Assembly (NCBI GenBank): GCA_963576735.1
Contig: OY755177.1
Span: forward strand, 19,344,001-19,408,000
Reading direction: 5' to 3'
Source of the DNA: Bedellia somnulentella
Lineage: Eukaryota; Arthropoda; Insecta; Lepidoptera; Bedelliidae
Length of the DNA stretch: 64,000 nucleotides
A program made the position numbers and the translations under genes. Below are positions 51,361-61,748 of the stretch, in pieces (within the stretch, counting starts at the first letter, position 1; the number at the start of each line of letters is the position of its first letter). The notes under the pieces are model-generated. The model did no database searches. It had not been told where the DNA came from and was given only the letters and a program-made list of their open reading frames with translations.

Positions 51361-51448
51361 AATAATGAACGATATTCTGTTTATTTAAATAAAATAAACA
51401 GAATAAACACATTTATTTTTTTAATAACATCGTGCAAGACGTATTCGT

Positions 51449-51500
51449 GCTGTAGTGGCGGCGTATAATAGCACTACTCCGCATCATTCCGTCAGTGAGG
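51449..51500 (+). mobile_element. SA head fragment
   Basis: GTAGTGGCGGCGTATAATAG and ACTACTCCGCATCATTCCG. Confidence 0.6.
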
Positions 51501-51508
51501 TATTGAGC

Positions 51509-51585
51509 GCTTGTGTCGAGATTTTTCTGACCTTTATTTATTCTTTATTTATTAGTTATTTATAATCCCCACATGAGGTTTAAAT
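51509..51585 (+). mobile_element. SC fragment: module tip, tail block, body start
   Basis: TTGTGTCGAGATTTTTCTGA, the tail block and AATCCCCACATGAGGTTT. Confidence 0.8.
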
Positions 51586-51806
51586 GATTTGAGTTGTTTA
51601 GTTTGAGGCATAGAATAAAGTTTGTGGCTGGAGGGTTTAATTTCATTGATTTGTTGGCGATGTGGTGATAGACCACAAATATTTAATCAAAAAAATGTAT
51701 CTTCCACAAGCTGACATTCCACAAGCATCTGTGGGTTTGTCGCATTCAAACTTCTGGTTATTACTATACTAAAATGTCAGCTCAAAATGGTATCATTTAA
51801 TATTAT

Positions 51807-52168
51807 AACATAACATAAACGTTCACGCCGAATATCCCCGAAAGGGTTGGCAGAGGTACTAATACTTCTGAACATCACGTGACTTTGTCACCTGGTGTTC
51901 AGAGTACCCACGTTTTACATGGACAGTGTACTCACGTGATAGGGGGCAGGCATATCGCCGTTTTGTACGAATACACTGTCACATGACTAAGTACAACTCA
52001 GCCATGTGGGTTTCCTCACGATGTTTTCCCTCACCGTAAACAACCACGATAAATTAACCACACATATGTCTTTAGAAAAGACAAATTGGTGTAGGCCCGA
52101 CCCAGGATTTGAACACTAGTCGTTTGCACAATAACCGAGTGTTCTACCCACTGGTCTATCACGGTTGC
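51807..52168 (-). mobile_element. SB SINE, full length (SB1), 16-bp duplication
   Basis: TATCATTTAATATTAT at 51791-51806 and TATCACTTAATATTAT at 52169-52184 (one mismatch). Confidence 0.95.
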
Positions 52169-52377
52169 TATCACTTAATATTATAATACATTATAATTAA
52201 TTTTACTGGGTTATGTGGCTCGAATGTTAACCCATTTCCAAAATTAATGGTTCTTTTATAATCTATTCTCCACATAAAGCGGCTAATAATTTGAAAATGT
52301 TGAAAGTATTATTAGAGAAGTATTAAAAAAATCTATAGCTGGTTTCAACTGCAATCATACGGACATTTAACTCCAAC

Positions 52378-52636
52378 TCAAACGTTAGCGCCGAATATCC
52401 CCGAACGGGGTCGGCAGTGGTATCAATACTTCCGATATTCACGTGACATTGTCACCGGGTGTTCAGAGTACCCACGTTATGCTCGGACAGTGTACTCACG
52501 TGATAGGGGACAGGCCATAGAAATATTTCTATGGGACAGGCCCATCGCCGTATTGTACAAATACAATGTCCCAGGGTTAGAAAACTAGTCGTCTGCAAGA
52601 TAAGCAGTGTTCTACCCACTGAGCTACTAAGCCGTC
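52378..52636 (-). mobile_element. SB SINE, diverged, mid body deleted
   Basis: From CAAACGTTAGCGCCGAATAT to head CTACCCACTGAGCTAC. Contains a short palindromic insertion at about 52520-52540. Confidence 0.85.
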
Positions 52637-52847
52637 ATTAAACTACTAATTTTATTTTATCTAGGTACCTACGCGCTACACCTTCAGTACAGAATACTTA
52701 TCCTATTTGTAAAAAGTATTTATCAATCTTGCGTGATTATTATTATTTCTCATACCGTTGGAGTAACAGAAAATATAAATCTCATTGTTTAATCATCATG
52801 CAAAATGCTGTATACCTGGCTGTTTTTTAAAAAAAACATTATTACAT

Positions 52848-52908
52848 ATACATAAATATATTACGACTATAAATCCCTAGAAGGGGTAGCCAAAGCTTCG
52901 AAAAAGTC
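52848..52908 (-). mobile_element. SA 3' fragment
   Basis: ATATTACGACTATAAATCCC, TAGAAGGGGTAGCCAAAGC. Confidence 0.75.
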
Positions 52909-52932
52909 AATCACTGAGTTATTAATATTGAT

Positions 52933-52988
52933 TCAAACGTTCACACCGCAAATCCCCGACGGTAGTGCAGGCAGGGGTACTAACACTA
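52933..52988 (-). mobile_element. SB 3' fragment
   Basis: CAAACGTTCACACCGCAAAT, CCCCGACGG and GGGGTACTAACAC match the SB end. Confidence 0.65.
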
Positions 52989-53030
52989 AAAATCAACTTT
53001 CTACAACAAAGTACTAACAGATATAAAAAT

Positions 53031-53266
53031 AACATACATACATATACTCACGGCTATAAATCCCAAGAAGGGGTAGCTAGAGCTTCAGAGCTAGAAACTC
53101 CTCAGTCACATTTAAAAGTTGATAGGGGAGAAAATGGTATAAATAAATTATCGTTAGTGATGGGCCTCCAAAAATCCCTTAAAAGCCCCAATACCGTAAG
53201 TCGCCCCTTACGTTCAGCCATCGGAAGAAATGGGGTAGCGACATTCTAAGCCGACATTACACGGCT
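53031..53266 (-). mobile_element. SA retroposon, SA1/SA3 mosaic with deletion
   Basis: The tail half is SA3 (AGCTTCAGAGCTAGAAACTC, TTATCGTTAGTGATGGG), the head half SA1. The B-box-like site is deleted at TGGGCCTCC. Confidence 0.88.
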
Positions 53267-53330
53267 AAAAAATAGTGATAAGAATTGGAACAAGGTTATT
53301 TTTGAGCGATGCGGCAGGAATTAAAATTAC

Positions 53331-53475
53331 ATGTATATTCTCACGCCGTTAGTTCACATTGGGATAGTTAGAGACTATCGATCGCCACTTTGTACGGCCA
53401 TGGCAAACTTGGGACACTTGTCTTTTTAAGCACAGTCTCTTTTTGGTCCAAACGTGTACGCCGAGGTCGTTAAAA
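53331..53475 (-). mobile_element. LINE 3' end with internal deletion
   Basis: CTCACGCCGTTAGTTCACAT, GATCGCCACTTTGTACGG, then GACACTTGTCTTTTTAAGCA and ACGCCGAGGTCGTT. About 50 bp between these is missing. Confidence 0.82.
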
Positions 53476-53476
53476 A

Positions 53477-53570
53477 ATTAAAATCACTTAAAAAACCCCT
53501 ATACCCCGTGAGTCGCCTCTTGCAATCACCCACGAGTAGTAATAGGGTAGTGTTATTTTAAGTCGACAAT
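53477..53570 (-). mobile_element. SA head half (SA2)
   Basis: AAATCACTTAAAAAACCCC, CAATCACCCACGAGTAG and TTTTAAGTCGACAATTAT. Confidence 0.75.
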
Positions 53571-54012
53571 TATCACCAATTCGATTACTTGGGTGGACGC
53601 AAATCAAAACAAGTAAGATACGTCAATAAACACCATCTCAATTTGGCGCCATCTATTGTCAGTAGTTGAAATCACTAAACATTTTAGTTAAATAGATGTA
53701 GTTCTACAATAATCATTTGGGAATACAATTTCATAAAAACGAAAACACAGTTTTTTTTATATTTTGCTTCTAATTGTAATAATTTATGTTTTATGGTATT
53801 AAGTGACAAAATAAATTACCATGTTATATTTATCTAACTGTCTTTTGGCTTTTTAAACGATTATTAGCCACTTTAAGTTTTTATTTTAAAAGTCGACTAT
53901 ATCTTAACTCCATCTATTGAGCGAAGAGGTAACTAAAAACATTTTGTATGAGATGGTATACCATGGTATAGCTTACCAAATAAATCTTTAAAATACCACT
54001 GTAATATTATTT
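53571..54012. other. No gene or recognised repeat
   Basis: AT-rich. Nothing supportable. Confidence 0.5.
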
Positions 54013-54161
54013 TTGTCATTCCACTAAACCAATTTAGGGATTTGTTCAATTCACTAGATTTGTTTAGGGAAAAGATAAAATCGTGTTGTTATTTTAACAT
54101 CCTCCGTGATTTGATCAACTCCCTTAGGGAATTGACCAAATCCCCATTTTTATCATATCGC
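54013..54161 (-). repeat. Repeat R3, copy 2
   Basis: Reverse complement of 50098-50252 with few changes (GAATGACAAAAA to GGGGATTTGGTC). The GC palindrome is not present here. Confidence 0.85.
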
Positions 54162-54279
54162 TGCGACATATATATTTATAGCAGATATGCACAACACTCA
54201 TATATATTTTGTTACAGAATTTTCGATCACTTTTAAAGGTAACTAACTGAGATAATCGATATTTATATACGTGGGACAC

Positions 54280-54705
54280 TCAGAAAATTTTGCGAAAATA
54301 AAAAAAAAATGTTCTATGGGTAAAAATGTTTGTATTAAATTTTTCAAAGTACTCTCCACCAGCATCTATACAAAGTTTCATACGTCTAAACCAGTTTTCG
54401 AAACACTTTTTCCAGTCCGCCGCAGACACCTCATTTACAGCCCGCTGAAACGCTGACAGCGCATCTTCCGGCGATGAAAATTGTATCCCTTTGAGTTGAT
54501 TTTTTATTTTAGGGAATAAAAAGAAGTCACACGGTGCCAGGTCAAGGCTGTAAGGAGGGTGACCCAAGAGTTTGACCGGCGTGCTGTTCAGGAAGTCCGT
54601 CGTTTTGAGCGCGGTGTGAGCGGGCGCGTTGTCGTGGTGAAGCAGTAGCCCGCGGAGCCCTGTGTTTGGTCGATTGTTGCTCACAACTGAGAAAACTACT
54701 GGCAA
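54280..54705 (-). pseudogene. Mariner transposase, C-terminal catalytic part
   Basis: The 141-codon frame holds LLLHHDNAPAHTALKTTDF with the second catalytic Asp, and PPYSLDLAPCDFFLFPK with the third. Counting from the Asp of HHDN to the Asp of APCD gives 34 intervening residues, so DD34D as in true mariners. It ends NWFRRMKLCIDAGGEYFEKF. SLD replaces the usual SPD. Continuous with the fragment at 55110-55694 before an insertion split them. Confidence 0.9.
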
Positions 54706-54859
54706 GCATTTAGTAGTATACCAGTCTGCGTTAATACTTCTTTGATCTTGTTAAGGAATTGACACCAAATAGCCAGTCATATTGGAAAAACTTGCGATCA
54801 AAATCTTCCCACCGCTTCTAGATCTCTTCACTTTGGTAGGGGTCGCTTCGTTTTAATAT

Positions 54860-55095
54860 ATAATGATATAATAATATTCTTTATTTCGCACAACAAGGTA
54901 CATAACATACAACATACAATGGTTAGTAAGAAGACTTAAGACTATTTTTAGTAAACTATATGTATGATACAAAACAACACAATTAAAAAAAACAACACAA
55001 TTAAAAAATTTAAAACAAATAATAATTATTTACATTATAAACAAACAGGCTACCTGATATTATGTACAATTCTAACGGACACACGGACTAGAACT
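54860..55095 (-). repeat. AT-rich insertion in the mariner
   Basis: ATTCTTTATTTCGCACAACA and ATAACATACAACATACAATG resemble the A-rich retroposon tail near 23250-23300. The source family is unknown. Confidence 0.4.
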
Positions 55096-55109
55096 TTCTT
55101 TGAGGACGT

Positions 55110-55694
55110 TTAACTGGGGCGTGCATTTTCATCCAGTGCTCCTGAAGGGTTTTGAAATACCCAAACCGTCGACCGTCGACTGGCGCTTCGTTTCTGGATC
55201 GTATTGATAAATCCAGGACCTGTAACGATGTCGTAAACACGCCGAGACGAGCCAGCATCAAATTTATTAATCATATCACGACACCATTCCACCCGGGCCT
55301 GTTTCTGTACCTCGGTGAGGTTGTGTGGCACCCAGCGTGAAACTATCCTCCTCACGTGAAGATGTTCGTGTAAAATCTCATGAACGCTTCCCAATCCAAT
55401 CTGCATAATGTGTTGAATCTCTAGATACATTATTCGCCTATTGTCATGAATTAAATATTTCACTTCCACCACGTTTTCATCCGTAACAGCCGTTAGAGGG
55501 CGACCACTTCTTTCTTCATCCCGCAAAGTTAATCGACCACGCTTAAATTCGTTACACCAACAATACACGGTTGCCTTGGAAGGCCCTTCATTCGTAAACG
55601 CCATTTGAAGTCTATCGTATGATTCGTCTGGTTTTAAGCGACATTTGAAATCGTAATAAATCATAGCGCGAAAATGTTCCCGGCTCAGATTCAT
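55110..55694 (-). pseudogene. Mariner transposase, N-terminal part lacking the first catalytic Asp
   Basis: The frame starts MNLSREHFRAMIYYDFKCRL, with KATVYCWCNEFKRGR (first helix-turn-helix), GRPLTAVTDENV (linker), GLGSVHEILHEHLHV (second helix-turn-helix), RIVSRWVPHNLTEVQK and YDIVTG. There it breaks: family members read TGDE here, but this copy reads TGPGFINTI. A short deletion, about 7 bp, removes the Asp codon and shifts the frame. The DNA beyond still matches the family in the other frame. Later a foreign tail (SGALDENARPS) leads to the stop. Confidence 0.9.
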
Positions 55695-55735
55695 TTTTCA
55701 GTACGACACGACAATTTAAAATATCTCGTAAAAAA

Positions 55736-56089
55736 TAAAGAGGGAAATTTTAAAATTGGAACGTACCTTTTTTTATTTATAAAGACTCCTATTTTCTGTA
55801 TACACTACAACCGGCCAGTGTTTCATACATTAAAACCTTTTTTCGCAATACTTTCTGAGTGGCCTGGTATAAAGAGTGTGCGGGTGTATGTAAAGACTGT
55901 CTGTTGTTTATATGTGTGAACATAGAATATCGTCGTTTTAGTGTTCTTATGGCCACCTAAATTATTATAAATTAAAAATAAGATAAAAAAATAAATCAAA
56001 AATATATTTTTTTTGTATTTAATTCAGGGGATAAATAAATTATTTCAGCTGCATATAATTTATCGATCTCTTCAAACCCTTTTAATTTT
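55736..56089. other. No gene or recognised repeat
   Basis: The 81-codon frame at 55674-55919 has no recognisable motif. Confidence 0.45.
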
Positions 56090-56145
56090 AGTTCCAAAGC
56101 TCTACCCCATTTAATGACTTATATCTGTGAGTATTCATGTGTATG
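56090..56145 (+). mobile_element. SA 3' tip, diverged
   Basis: AGTTCCAAAGCTCTACCCC, TTATATCTGTGAGTATTCA. Confidence 0.6.
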
Positions 56146-56282
56146 AATAAATTAATGGCATAAAACGTTTGAGTAAAGCAAATAAATAAACTCATTTACA
56201 CTCCCCGAACAAAATAACTATATGTACTTTTGTATGGAACTTCATTTTGATGAAAAAATAAAAAAAACACTGAAGAGCAAAA

Positions 56283-56517
56283 CGGTGAGGGAAAACATCG
56301 TGAGGAAACCCACGTGGCTGAGTTGTACTTAGTCATGTGACAGTGTATTCCTACAAAACGGCGATAGGCCTGCCCCTTATCACGTCAGTACACTGTCCAT
56401 GCAAAACGTGGGTACTCTGAACACCAGGTGACAAAGTCACGTGATGTTCAGAAGTATTAGTACCTCTGCCAACCCCTTCGGGGATATTCGGCGTGAACGT
56501 TTATGTTATGTTTATGT
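56283..56517 (+). mobile_element. SB SINE, 5'-truncated (SB1)
   Basis: From ACGGTGAGGGAAAACATC to the TTATG tail. GAGCAAAAC before and GAACAAAAC after form a probable 9-bp duplication with one mismatch. Confidence 0.92.
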
Positions 56518-56738
56518 TAAGAACAAAACATTTTATATTATAGAAGTAATGCCAGTTATTTATTTATTGCTTTTCACAAACTGTGGTAGTTCTTAAATAT
56601 CAATTGTTATACCCCATAGTGGGGCATTGCAATAATACGTATGTCAAAATTATACAATAAATCAATTTAGTTACTTCATATTTTAATAAAAGTATATATT
56701 AAAATTCATTCTATTTGCATATTACTGGGTGGTCTGTA

Positions 56739-56996
56739 GATACATACATACATACATATGCTCACGGCTATATATCCCTAAACGGGGTAGCCAGAGCTTT
56801 GGAAATAAAATATTCCTTAGCCACTTTTGGAAGTTAAGTGGGGAAGAGATGGTAATAATAAATAGTTGTTGGTGTCGGGTCTCCAACCACATCGCCCAAA
56901 AGTTACTTAAAAAGCCCCTATACCCTTAGTCGCCTCTTACGATCACCCACGGGTAGAAATGGGGTAGTGCTATTCTAAGCCGACACTGCACAGCAT
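56739..56996 (-). mobile_element. SA retroposon, full length (SA2)
   Basis: Complete, with SA2 marks CCCCTATACCCTTAGTCG and GATCACCCACGGG. Confidence 0.92.
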
Positions 56997-57141
56997 AAAT
57001 CAAATTATATATACATTTCTTTATTAAGCCACAATTAAGAAAATAATAGGTTTTACACTTCATGAGCAGGTGTGCTGAAAAAGTTACAGGTTAAGTCCAT
57101 TCCAAATTCCAGAAATAGTCGCCTCTTACTACCCGGAGTAA

Positions 57142-57371
57142 TACACATATACATACACATATACTCACGGCTATAATTCCCTAGAAGGGGTAGCAACATT
57201 CTACGTTTCAACATTCAGCGTAGTAAAAGGCGGTAAAATAAAGGTTTTTGTTGATGGGTCTCCAACCGCATCACCCAAAAATCCAATAAAAAGCCCCAAT
57301 ACCCATAGTCGCCTCTTATGACACCCGTGGGTAGAAAGGGGTAGCAAGATTCTAAGCCGGCACTACACGGC
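57142..57371 (-). mobile_element. SA retroposon, rearranged
   Basis: After AGAAGGGGTAGC the sequence jumps to AACATTCTACGTTTCAAC before resuming at GGTAAAATAAAGG. Head AAGCCGGCACTACACGGC. A head scrap lies just left (57118-57135). Confidence 0.85.
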
Positions 57372-57831
57372 AAATACTAATCCGGCGTAATACTATTCCT
57401 ACCAAATAGGACATGACTTATTCGATAATTACAATAGCAGAAAGCACAAACAACTTTGAATTCCAAGTATCTAAAGAATTCTCACAATTGAAAGCGAGTT
57501 CAGTACCCACAAACCAGCCATTCATAACACTAACAAGACTTTAAGTAGTTCAAACATCTAATATGAAATTAATTGCAGATATTAGTACTGATTGCTCAAA
57601 CACGGGCAAGTGATATATTATTGGTTTGAATCAATGGCTATTGAATTGAATGATAAATTATGTGCAGTGTCGGTTGTAAATAGCACTTGCCAAGTTGAGC
57701 AGTTGGATCGTTGTTGTCCAAGGTTTTAGGATAGGTGAGAAGAATGTTGTAGTTGTTTAAGACTTTAATATTCCATCACGACTGTAAACACGACACAGGA
57801 AGGCATTTATGCTGTTTTTATTAACGAAAAT
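57372..57831. other. No gene or recognised repeat
   Basis: Nothing supportable. Confidence 0.5.
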
Positions 57832-58000
57832 AGAATAGAATAACTCTTTATTGCACATTAAACACAAATTTACAAAAATAATAATATGATCAAACAGTTT
57901 ACAGTGAGGTACATTGGCGGTCTTATCGCTAAAAGCGATCTCTTCCAGACAACCTTTGGAAGGTAAGATCGATAAATTAATTATTATATAGGTTGCTTCT
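57832..58000 (-). repeat. Repeat R2, copy 2, with AGAAT tail
   Basis: AATAGAATAGAATAACTC, TTTATTGCACATTAAACAC, GGCGGTCTTATCGCTAAAAG and TTCCAGACAACCTT. Tail-like AGAAT units support a retroposon 3' end in reverse. Confidence 0.65.
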
Positions 58001-58154
58001 GATGGCATCTGCAATGACGCAATGAATTGACGGCGCGAGTCAGCCGGCACAACTCTGTGTCTCTGAAAGGTTTAAGTGTAGTTCATCTAACAAGATTTAC
58101 TTGCGGTAGGGAAAACCCTTAAATAAAAGATGTTATTAAAGGAAAGAAAAATTT

Positions 58155-58228
58155 CGACACTGGCGGGGTTTGAACCCGCGACCTTCGGGTATACGCCCCC
58201 GTCGCTCTGCCAACTGAGCTACAGTGTC
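58155..58228 (-). tRNA. tRNA-like module of SC
   Basis: Reverse complement of the module at 34278-34351 except for one or two bases (TTTGAACC in place of TTCGAACC on the plus strand, a change in the T loop). Confidence 0.55.
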
Positions 58229-58387
58229 AGTTGGCATCCAGCGCGAAATTTCTCTATCCTTTGTTTCTTTTTTTTACACGTTCAAGTAGTGTTTGCGTTT
58301 CCTACCTCCGAATTTTAGCTAATTCGGACGGCCACTTGTCTATCTTTTCAGATAGAATGCAAATGTTGGAAACGCCTAACTATGACA

Positions 58388-58626
58388 TAATTTAATGTTT
58401 TTTGACATGAATTCCTCATGTGGGGATTATTACTCATAAATAAAAGATGTTATTAAAGGAAAGAAAAATTTCGACACTGGCGGGGTTCGAACCCGCGACC
58501 TTGGGGTATACGCCCCCGTCGCTAGTATACGCCGCCAGTGTCGAAATTTTTCTTTCCTTTAATAACATCTTTTATTTATGAGTAATAATCCCCACATGAG
58601 GAATTCGTGTCAAAAAACATTAAATT
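58388..58626. repeat. SC fold-back with about 94-bp arms
   Basis: Arms 58388-58481 and 58532-58626 are near-perfect reverse complements. The loop contains the 3' half of the tRNA-like module (minus) to GTCGCT, then AGTATACGCC. Confidence 0.9.
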
Positions 58627-58740
58627 AGGGAAAACCCTTATTGGAAACCTCATTACTGAGCTTTGCTAGCCGTAAATAAACAGTCTAAGCATAAATGTTA
58701 CTCTTAACACTAGATGGCAAAATGGCATCTACTGTTCGAC

Positions 58741-59070
58741 AATAGTTTGATAACATACAACCCTGTAAAATATGATTAAGTACCACGTATAGAGTCGGAA
58801 CTCTTTGACAAAAAAAAACCCTATTTTATTTAAATTTTACTTTTTCTCAATTAACGCCCTTAAATTCTTCTTCAATTTCGTGAAAGAAATATCAATCAAA
58901 AAATGAACAGTTTTGCTATTATCGTCAGTGTTTATTGATATGGATAGGTTTTTATTTGTCGTGTAAAATATTTATTAATATTTGAATAGCACTACCCCAT
59001 ACCTACTGGGTTGAAATACAAGGCGACTAAGAGCACTGCGGCACCAGGAGCGTGGTACGAGTATGTATGT
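58741..59070 (+). mobile_element. Short derivative of the Tc1-type element, diverged
   Basis: ACCCTGTAAAATATGATTAA, ATCACGTATAGAG-like, GCACTACCCCATACC, GGTTGAAATACAAGGCGACT follow the order in 2884-4330, with the central part missing. Confidence 0.5.
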
Positions 59071-60003
59071 ATGAATGTAAATTAATTTGTTCCACAAAGA
59101 TGATAAAATAATTAAAAATGTGATATCTTTAAAAAAATAAAACTTCCTTTAATGTCGAATGGCAAGAGCTGGGTCAAATCACTCACTGATATTAAGCATT
59201 TAATTGTTCCTTACACAGATCACCGCTAGGCCACTGAGGCAGAAATGGAACAAAATACCCACATTTGAACCAGGATTGAATTTTTGTCAGCCTATCTGTA
59301 AAAAAATATAATTTTATAGTACCCAAAAAGACCACTTAGACCAAAATTGCGATATAATCATTCCCAAACTGAAGGTTGTAAAGGACAAATATGTCAAACT
59401 GATAACTCCAATATAAATCACCAAATGGATTGTCGAAGTTCCCCACTAAATCGTTGATGTTATTCTTTGCGAAATACATTTATATTTGCCACTAAAATAT
59501 GTTTCCCAAAGAGGTTTGCTATCGACGGGTTCGTAAAAAGCGCGGGTACTTGCGGTTGTCTGCCGACAGTCTGTGGCCTAACAAATGTGTCTGAATTATG
59601 GACACAGAAATGAGTTTCCTACCTAATACATTCACACTATTCACTATTCATCTCTTTCTTACTTTCATGATCAGCACGAGAAAGAAAGAGAAAAACAGTT
59701 TTCAACATTAAAATAAATTTAAAAACGGAATGGTGGTTGTTGAAACTCGTTTATCAAAAGTTTGTAATGTGAATGGATCTAGTTGAAAATATATGTATTT
59801 GGTGAGTCAGGTTTGTTTTTCCGTTGAGTCAAGGAATACTTTTCATGTAAATAAGTTAGAAAACGGTTAATAATCTATTATTCCCCGATTTAATTTCATT
59901 TTTGATGAACAGTTTATTACAAAATCTAACCAAATACTATGCCTATGATGAGACTTGTGTGAAATATTTATAAATAATATCCAAAACAGACTGGATATTA
60001 TAC
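59071..60003. other. No gene; weak trace of the SF head
   Basis: CACCGCTAGGCCACTGAGGC (59219-59239) resembles the SF head at 5420-5443. The rest is unrecognised. Confidence 0.4.
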
Positions 60004-60330
60004 GCGGGTAGTTATTAGTAATAATCCCCACATGAGGTTTTCATGAACAAAAACATTCAAATTATGTGATGGTTTGCGTTCTCAACATTTGCATTTTATT
60101 TGAAAAGGTAGACAAGTGGCTTTTCGAATTTGTAAAAAATTCGGTGGTAGGGAACGCAAACACTACTAAAAGTGTAAAAGAAACAAAGGATAGAAGAATT
60201 TTGCACTGGCAGCCATTGACAAGGTAGCTCAAGTGGCAGAGAGACGGGGGCGTATACCCGAGGTCGTGGGTTCGATTCACGCCTGTGTCGCGATTTTTCT
60301 TTCCTTTAGTTATCCTTTATCTATTAGTAA
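60004..60330 (+). mobile_element. SC element, older copy
   Basis: Starts ATTAGTAATAATCCCCAC, ends with the tail block and ATTAGTAA. tRNA-like module at 60218-60290. Confidence 0.82.
60218..60290 (+). tRNA. tRNA-like module of SC, decayed
   Basis: T arm GTGGG-TTCGATT-CACGC keeps four of five pairs as standard pairs; D arm changed to CTCAAGTGGCAGAGAG. Not a functional tRNA. Confidence 0.4.
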
Positions 60331-60335
60331 ACATA

Positions 60336-60361
60336 TAAATATATATATATATATATATATA
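60336..60361 (+). repeat. AT microsatellite
   Basis: About 12 TA units directly after the SC copy. Confidence 0.9.
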
Positions 60362-60479
60362 CAAGATAAATACAACAACCACCGTTAAGTTATCGAAATT
60401 GTACCAAAATCTTACTAAGACTTACGAGTTTTCGTCTGTACAAATAATTGTAGTAACATACACGTGTATGTAAGTATTT

Positions 60480-60900
60480 ATTTTTTAAACACTTTATTGC
60501 ATACAAATACACAACACACAAAAAGTATCTAAAAATTACAAAATAGTCGATGTACACAAATGCGGACTTATCGCCTTAACGCGATTTTTTCCAGTCAACC
60601 TTTATGGTGAGGTACAAATGAATAACTCTTAAATTTAAATTACGGTCAAATATAAATGCAATTGAAACGGAACTTAATTAAACACAACTTATTTACAACC
60701 TGCATTTTAATTTATAAACCTAATAATAATAATATCAAATATACCATACAATATCTTAATACATACTTATATAACACAATAAAATAAATACAAATATAAA
60801 CATATACCTAAATTTATAAAATCTACCAACCTAAGGTTTTAAAAAATGGGATTTAAGTTTATTTTTAAATATATGTAATGATGATGACAGACGAATGTCA
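60480..60900 (-). repeat. Repeat R2, copy 3 (longest)
   Basis: TTTATTGCATACAAATACAC, TGCGGACTTATCGCCTTAAC, TTTTTTCCAGTCAACC, and AAAATCTACCAACCTAAGG as in copy 1. It lacks the SB insertion found in copy 1. Confidence 0.7.
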
Positions 60901-60914
60901 ACTGGTAGTGAGCC

Positions 60915-60980
60915 CCCCATGCAGCTATTCGCCTCTGACGACCACCGTAGGTAGAAGAGCTAGTGTCATTCTAAGCCATG
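60915..60980 (-). mobile_element. SA head fragment, diverged
   Basis: TTCGCCTCTGACGACCACC, GTAGGTAGAAGAGCTAGTG, CATTCTAAGCC. Confidence 0.6.
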
Positions 60981-61004
60981 TATAGGGGCAAAGTTTCTAA
61001 AAGG

Positions 61005-61055
61005 ATGTAAGGAATTTTATCTTTTTTGGAGATTGTTAATAGCCGTAAGTATACT
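61005..61055 (+). mobile_element. SA 3' tip, diverged
   Basis: GGAGATTGTTAATAGCCG and TAAGTATACTTAC. Confidence 0.45.
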
Positions 61056-61242
61056 TACTCTAAAACTCTTTCTTCAAGGTGGGAGACGTAAGATCATGAA
61101 AAATCTCTTCACTTTACGCACACGCATCAATATTTTCTTACATAATATGTTGTTATTTGGACTATTGCTTCTTTAATATTTCATCTGATTAAAATTTTTT
61201 ACAATATCATCAAAATCGGGACTACACAATGTCTTTTATTAC

Positions 61243-61562
61243 AACGTGATAGCTCAATGGGTAGAACACCGGTTGACGTGCAAGCGACTAGTGTTTAAAT
61301 CCCGGTTCGGGCCTACACCAATTTGTCTTTTATAAAGACATATGTGTGGTTAATTTATCATGGTTGTTAACGGTGAGGGAAAACATCGTGATGAAACCCA
61401 CATGGCTGAGTTGTACTTAGTCATGTGACGGTGTATTCGTACAAAACGGCGATAGGCCTGCCCCCATCACGAGAGTACACTGTCCATGCAAAACGTGGGT
61501 AATCTGAACACCAGGTGACGGCAATGTCACGTGAAGTTAAGAAGTATTAATACTTCTGCCAA
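61243..61562 (+). mobile_element. SB SINE (SB1), 3' end lost
   Basis: Head GATAGCTCAATGGGTAGAAC and GTGTTTAAATCCCGG, body complete to TACTTCTGCCAA. The hairpin and tail are missing. Confidence 0.9.
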
Positions 61563-61748
61563 ATCTTGAAACAATAAGCTTATAAACTACAAAATTAATC
61601 ATTATTAAAACTTAGCAGAAAAGAACAAATAAACTTATATAAAACAATTTCAATTTCCCATTTAGTGCCCCTCAGCTATGAACTGGTTACTGACTCAGCA
61701 TAATGCTACCGATCTATTTTCACTATTTCGTGCGTGGTTATTTTTTAA

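Larger units (their letters stand above)
54270..55694 (-). mobile_element. Mariner, second lineage, interrupted
   Basis: Two transposase parts face left (55694 to 55110 and 54705 to 54280), separated by about 230 bp of unrelated AT-rich insertion (about 54860-55090). One end (TATACGTGGGACACTCAG) is at about 54268. No convincing matching repeat was found beyond 55694, so that boundary is uncertain. Confidence 0.8.
58122..58626 (-). mobile_element. SC composite insertion with 14-bp duplication
   Basis: AGGGAAAACCCTTA at 58108-58121 and 58627-58640. The insert holds a complete minus-strand unit (tail block, tRNA-like module 58155-58228, body) followed by a fold-back (58388-58626) around another partial module. 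One perfect duplication bounds everything, so it arrived as a single unit. Confidence 0.92.

Noticed and set aside
53331..53475. Autonomous LINE copy
   Set aside because: All LINE copies in the window are truncated; none contains the catalytic YxDD box or an endonuclease.
58130..58318. 62-residue peptide MLLKERKISTLAGFEPATFG...
   Set aside because: Reverse translation of the SC tRNA-like module and body. Such GFEPATFG peptides are a common artefact of tRNA antisense sequence.
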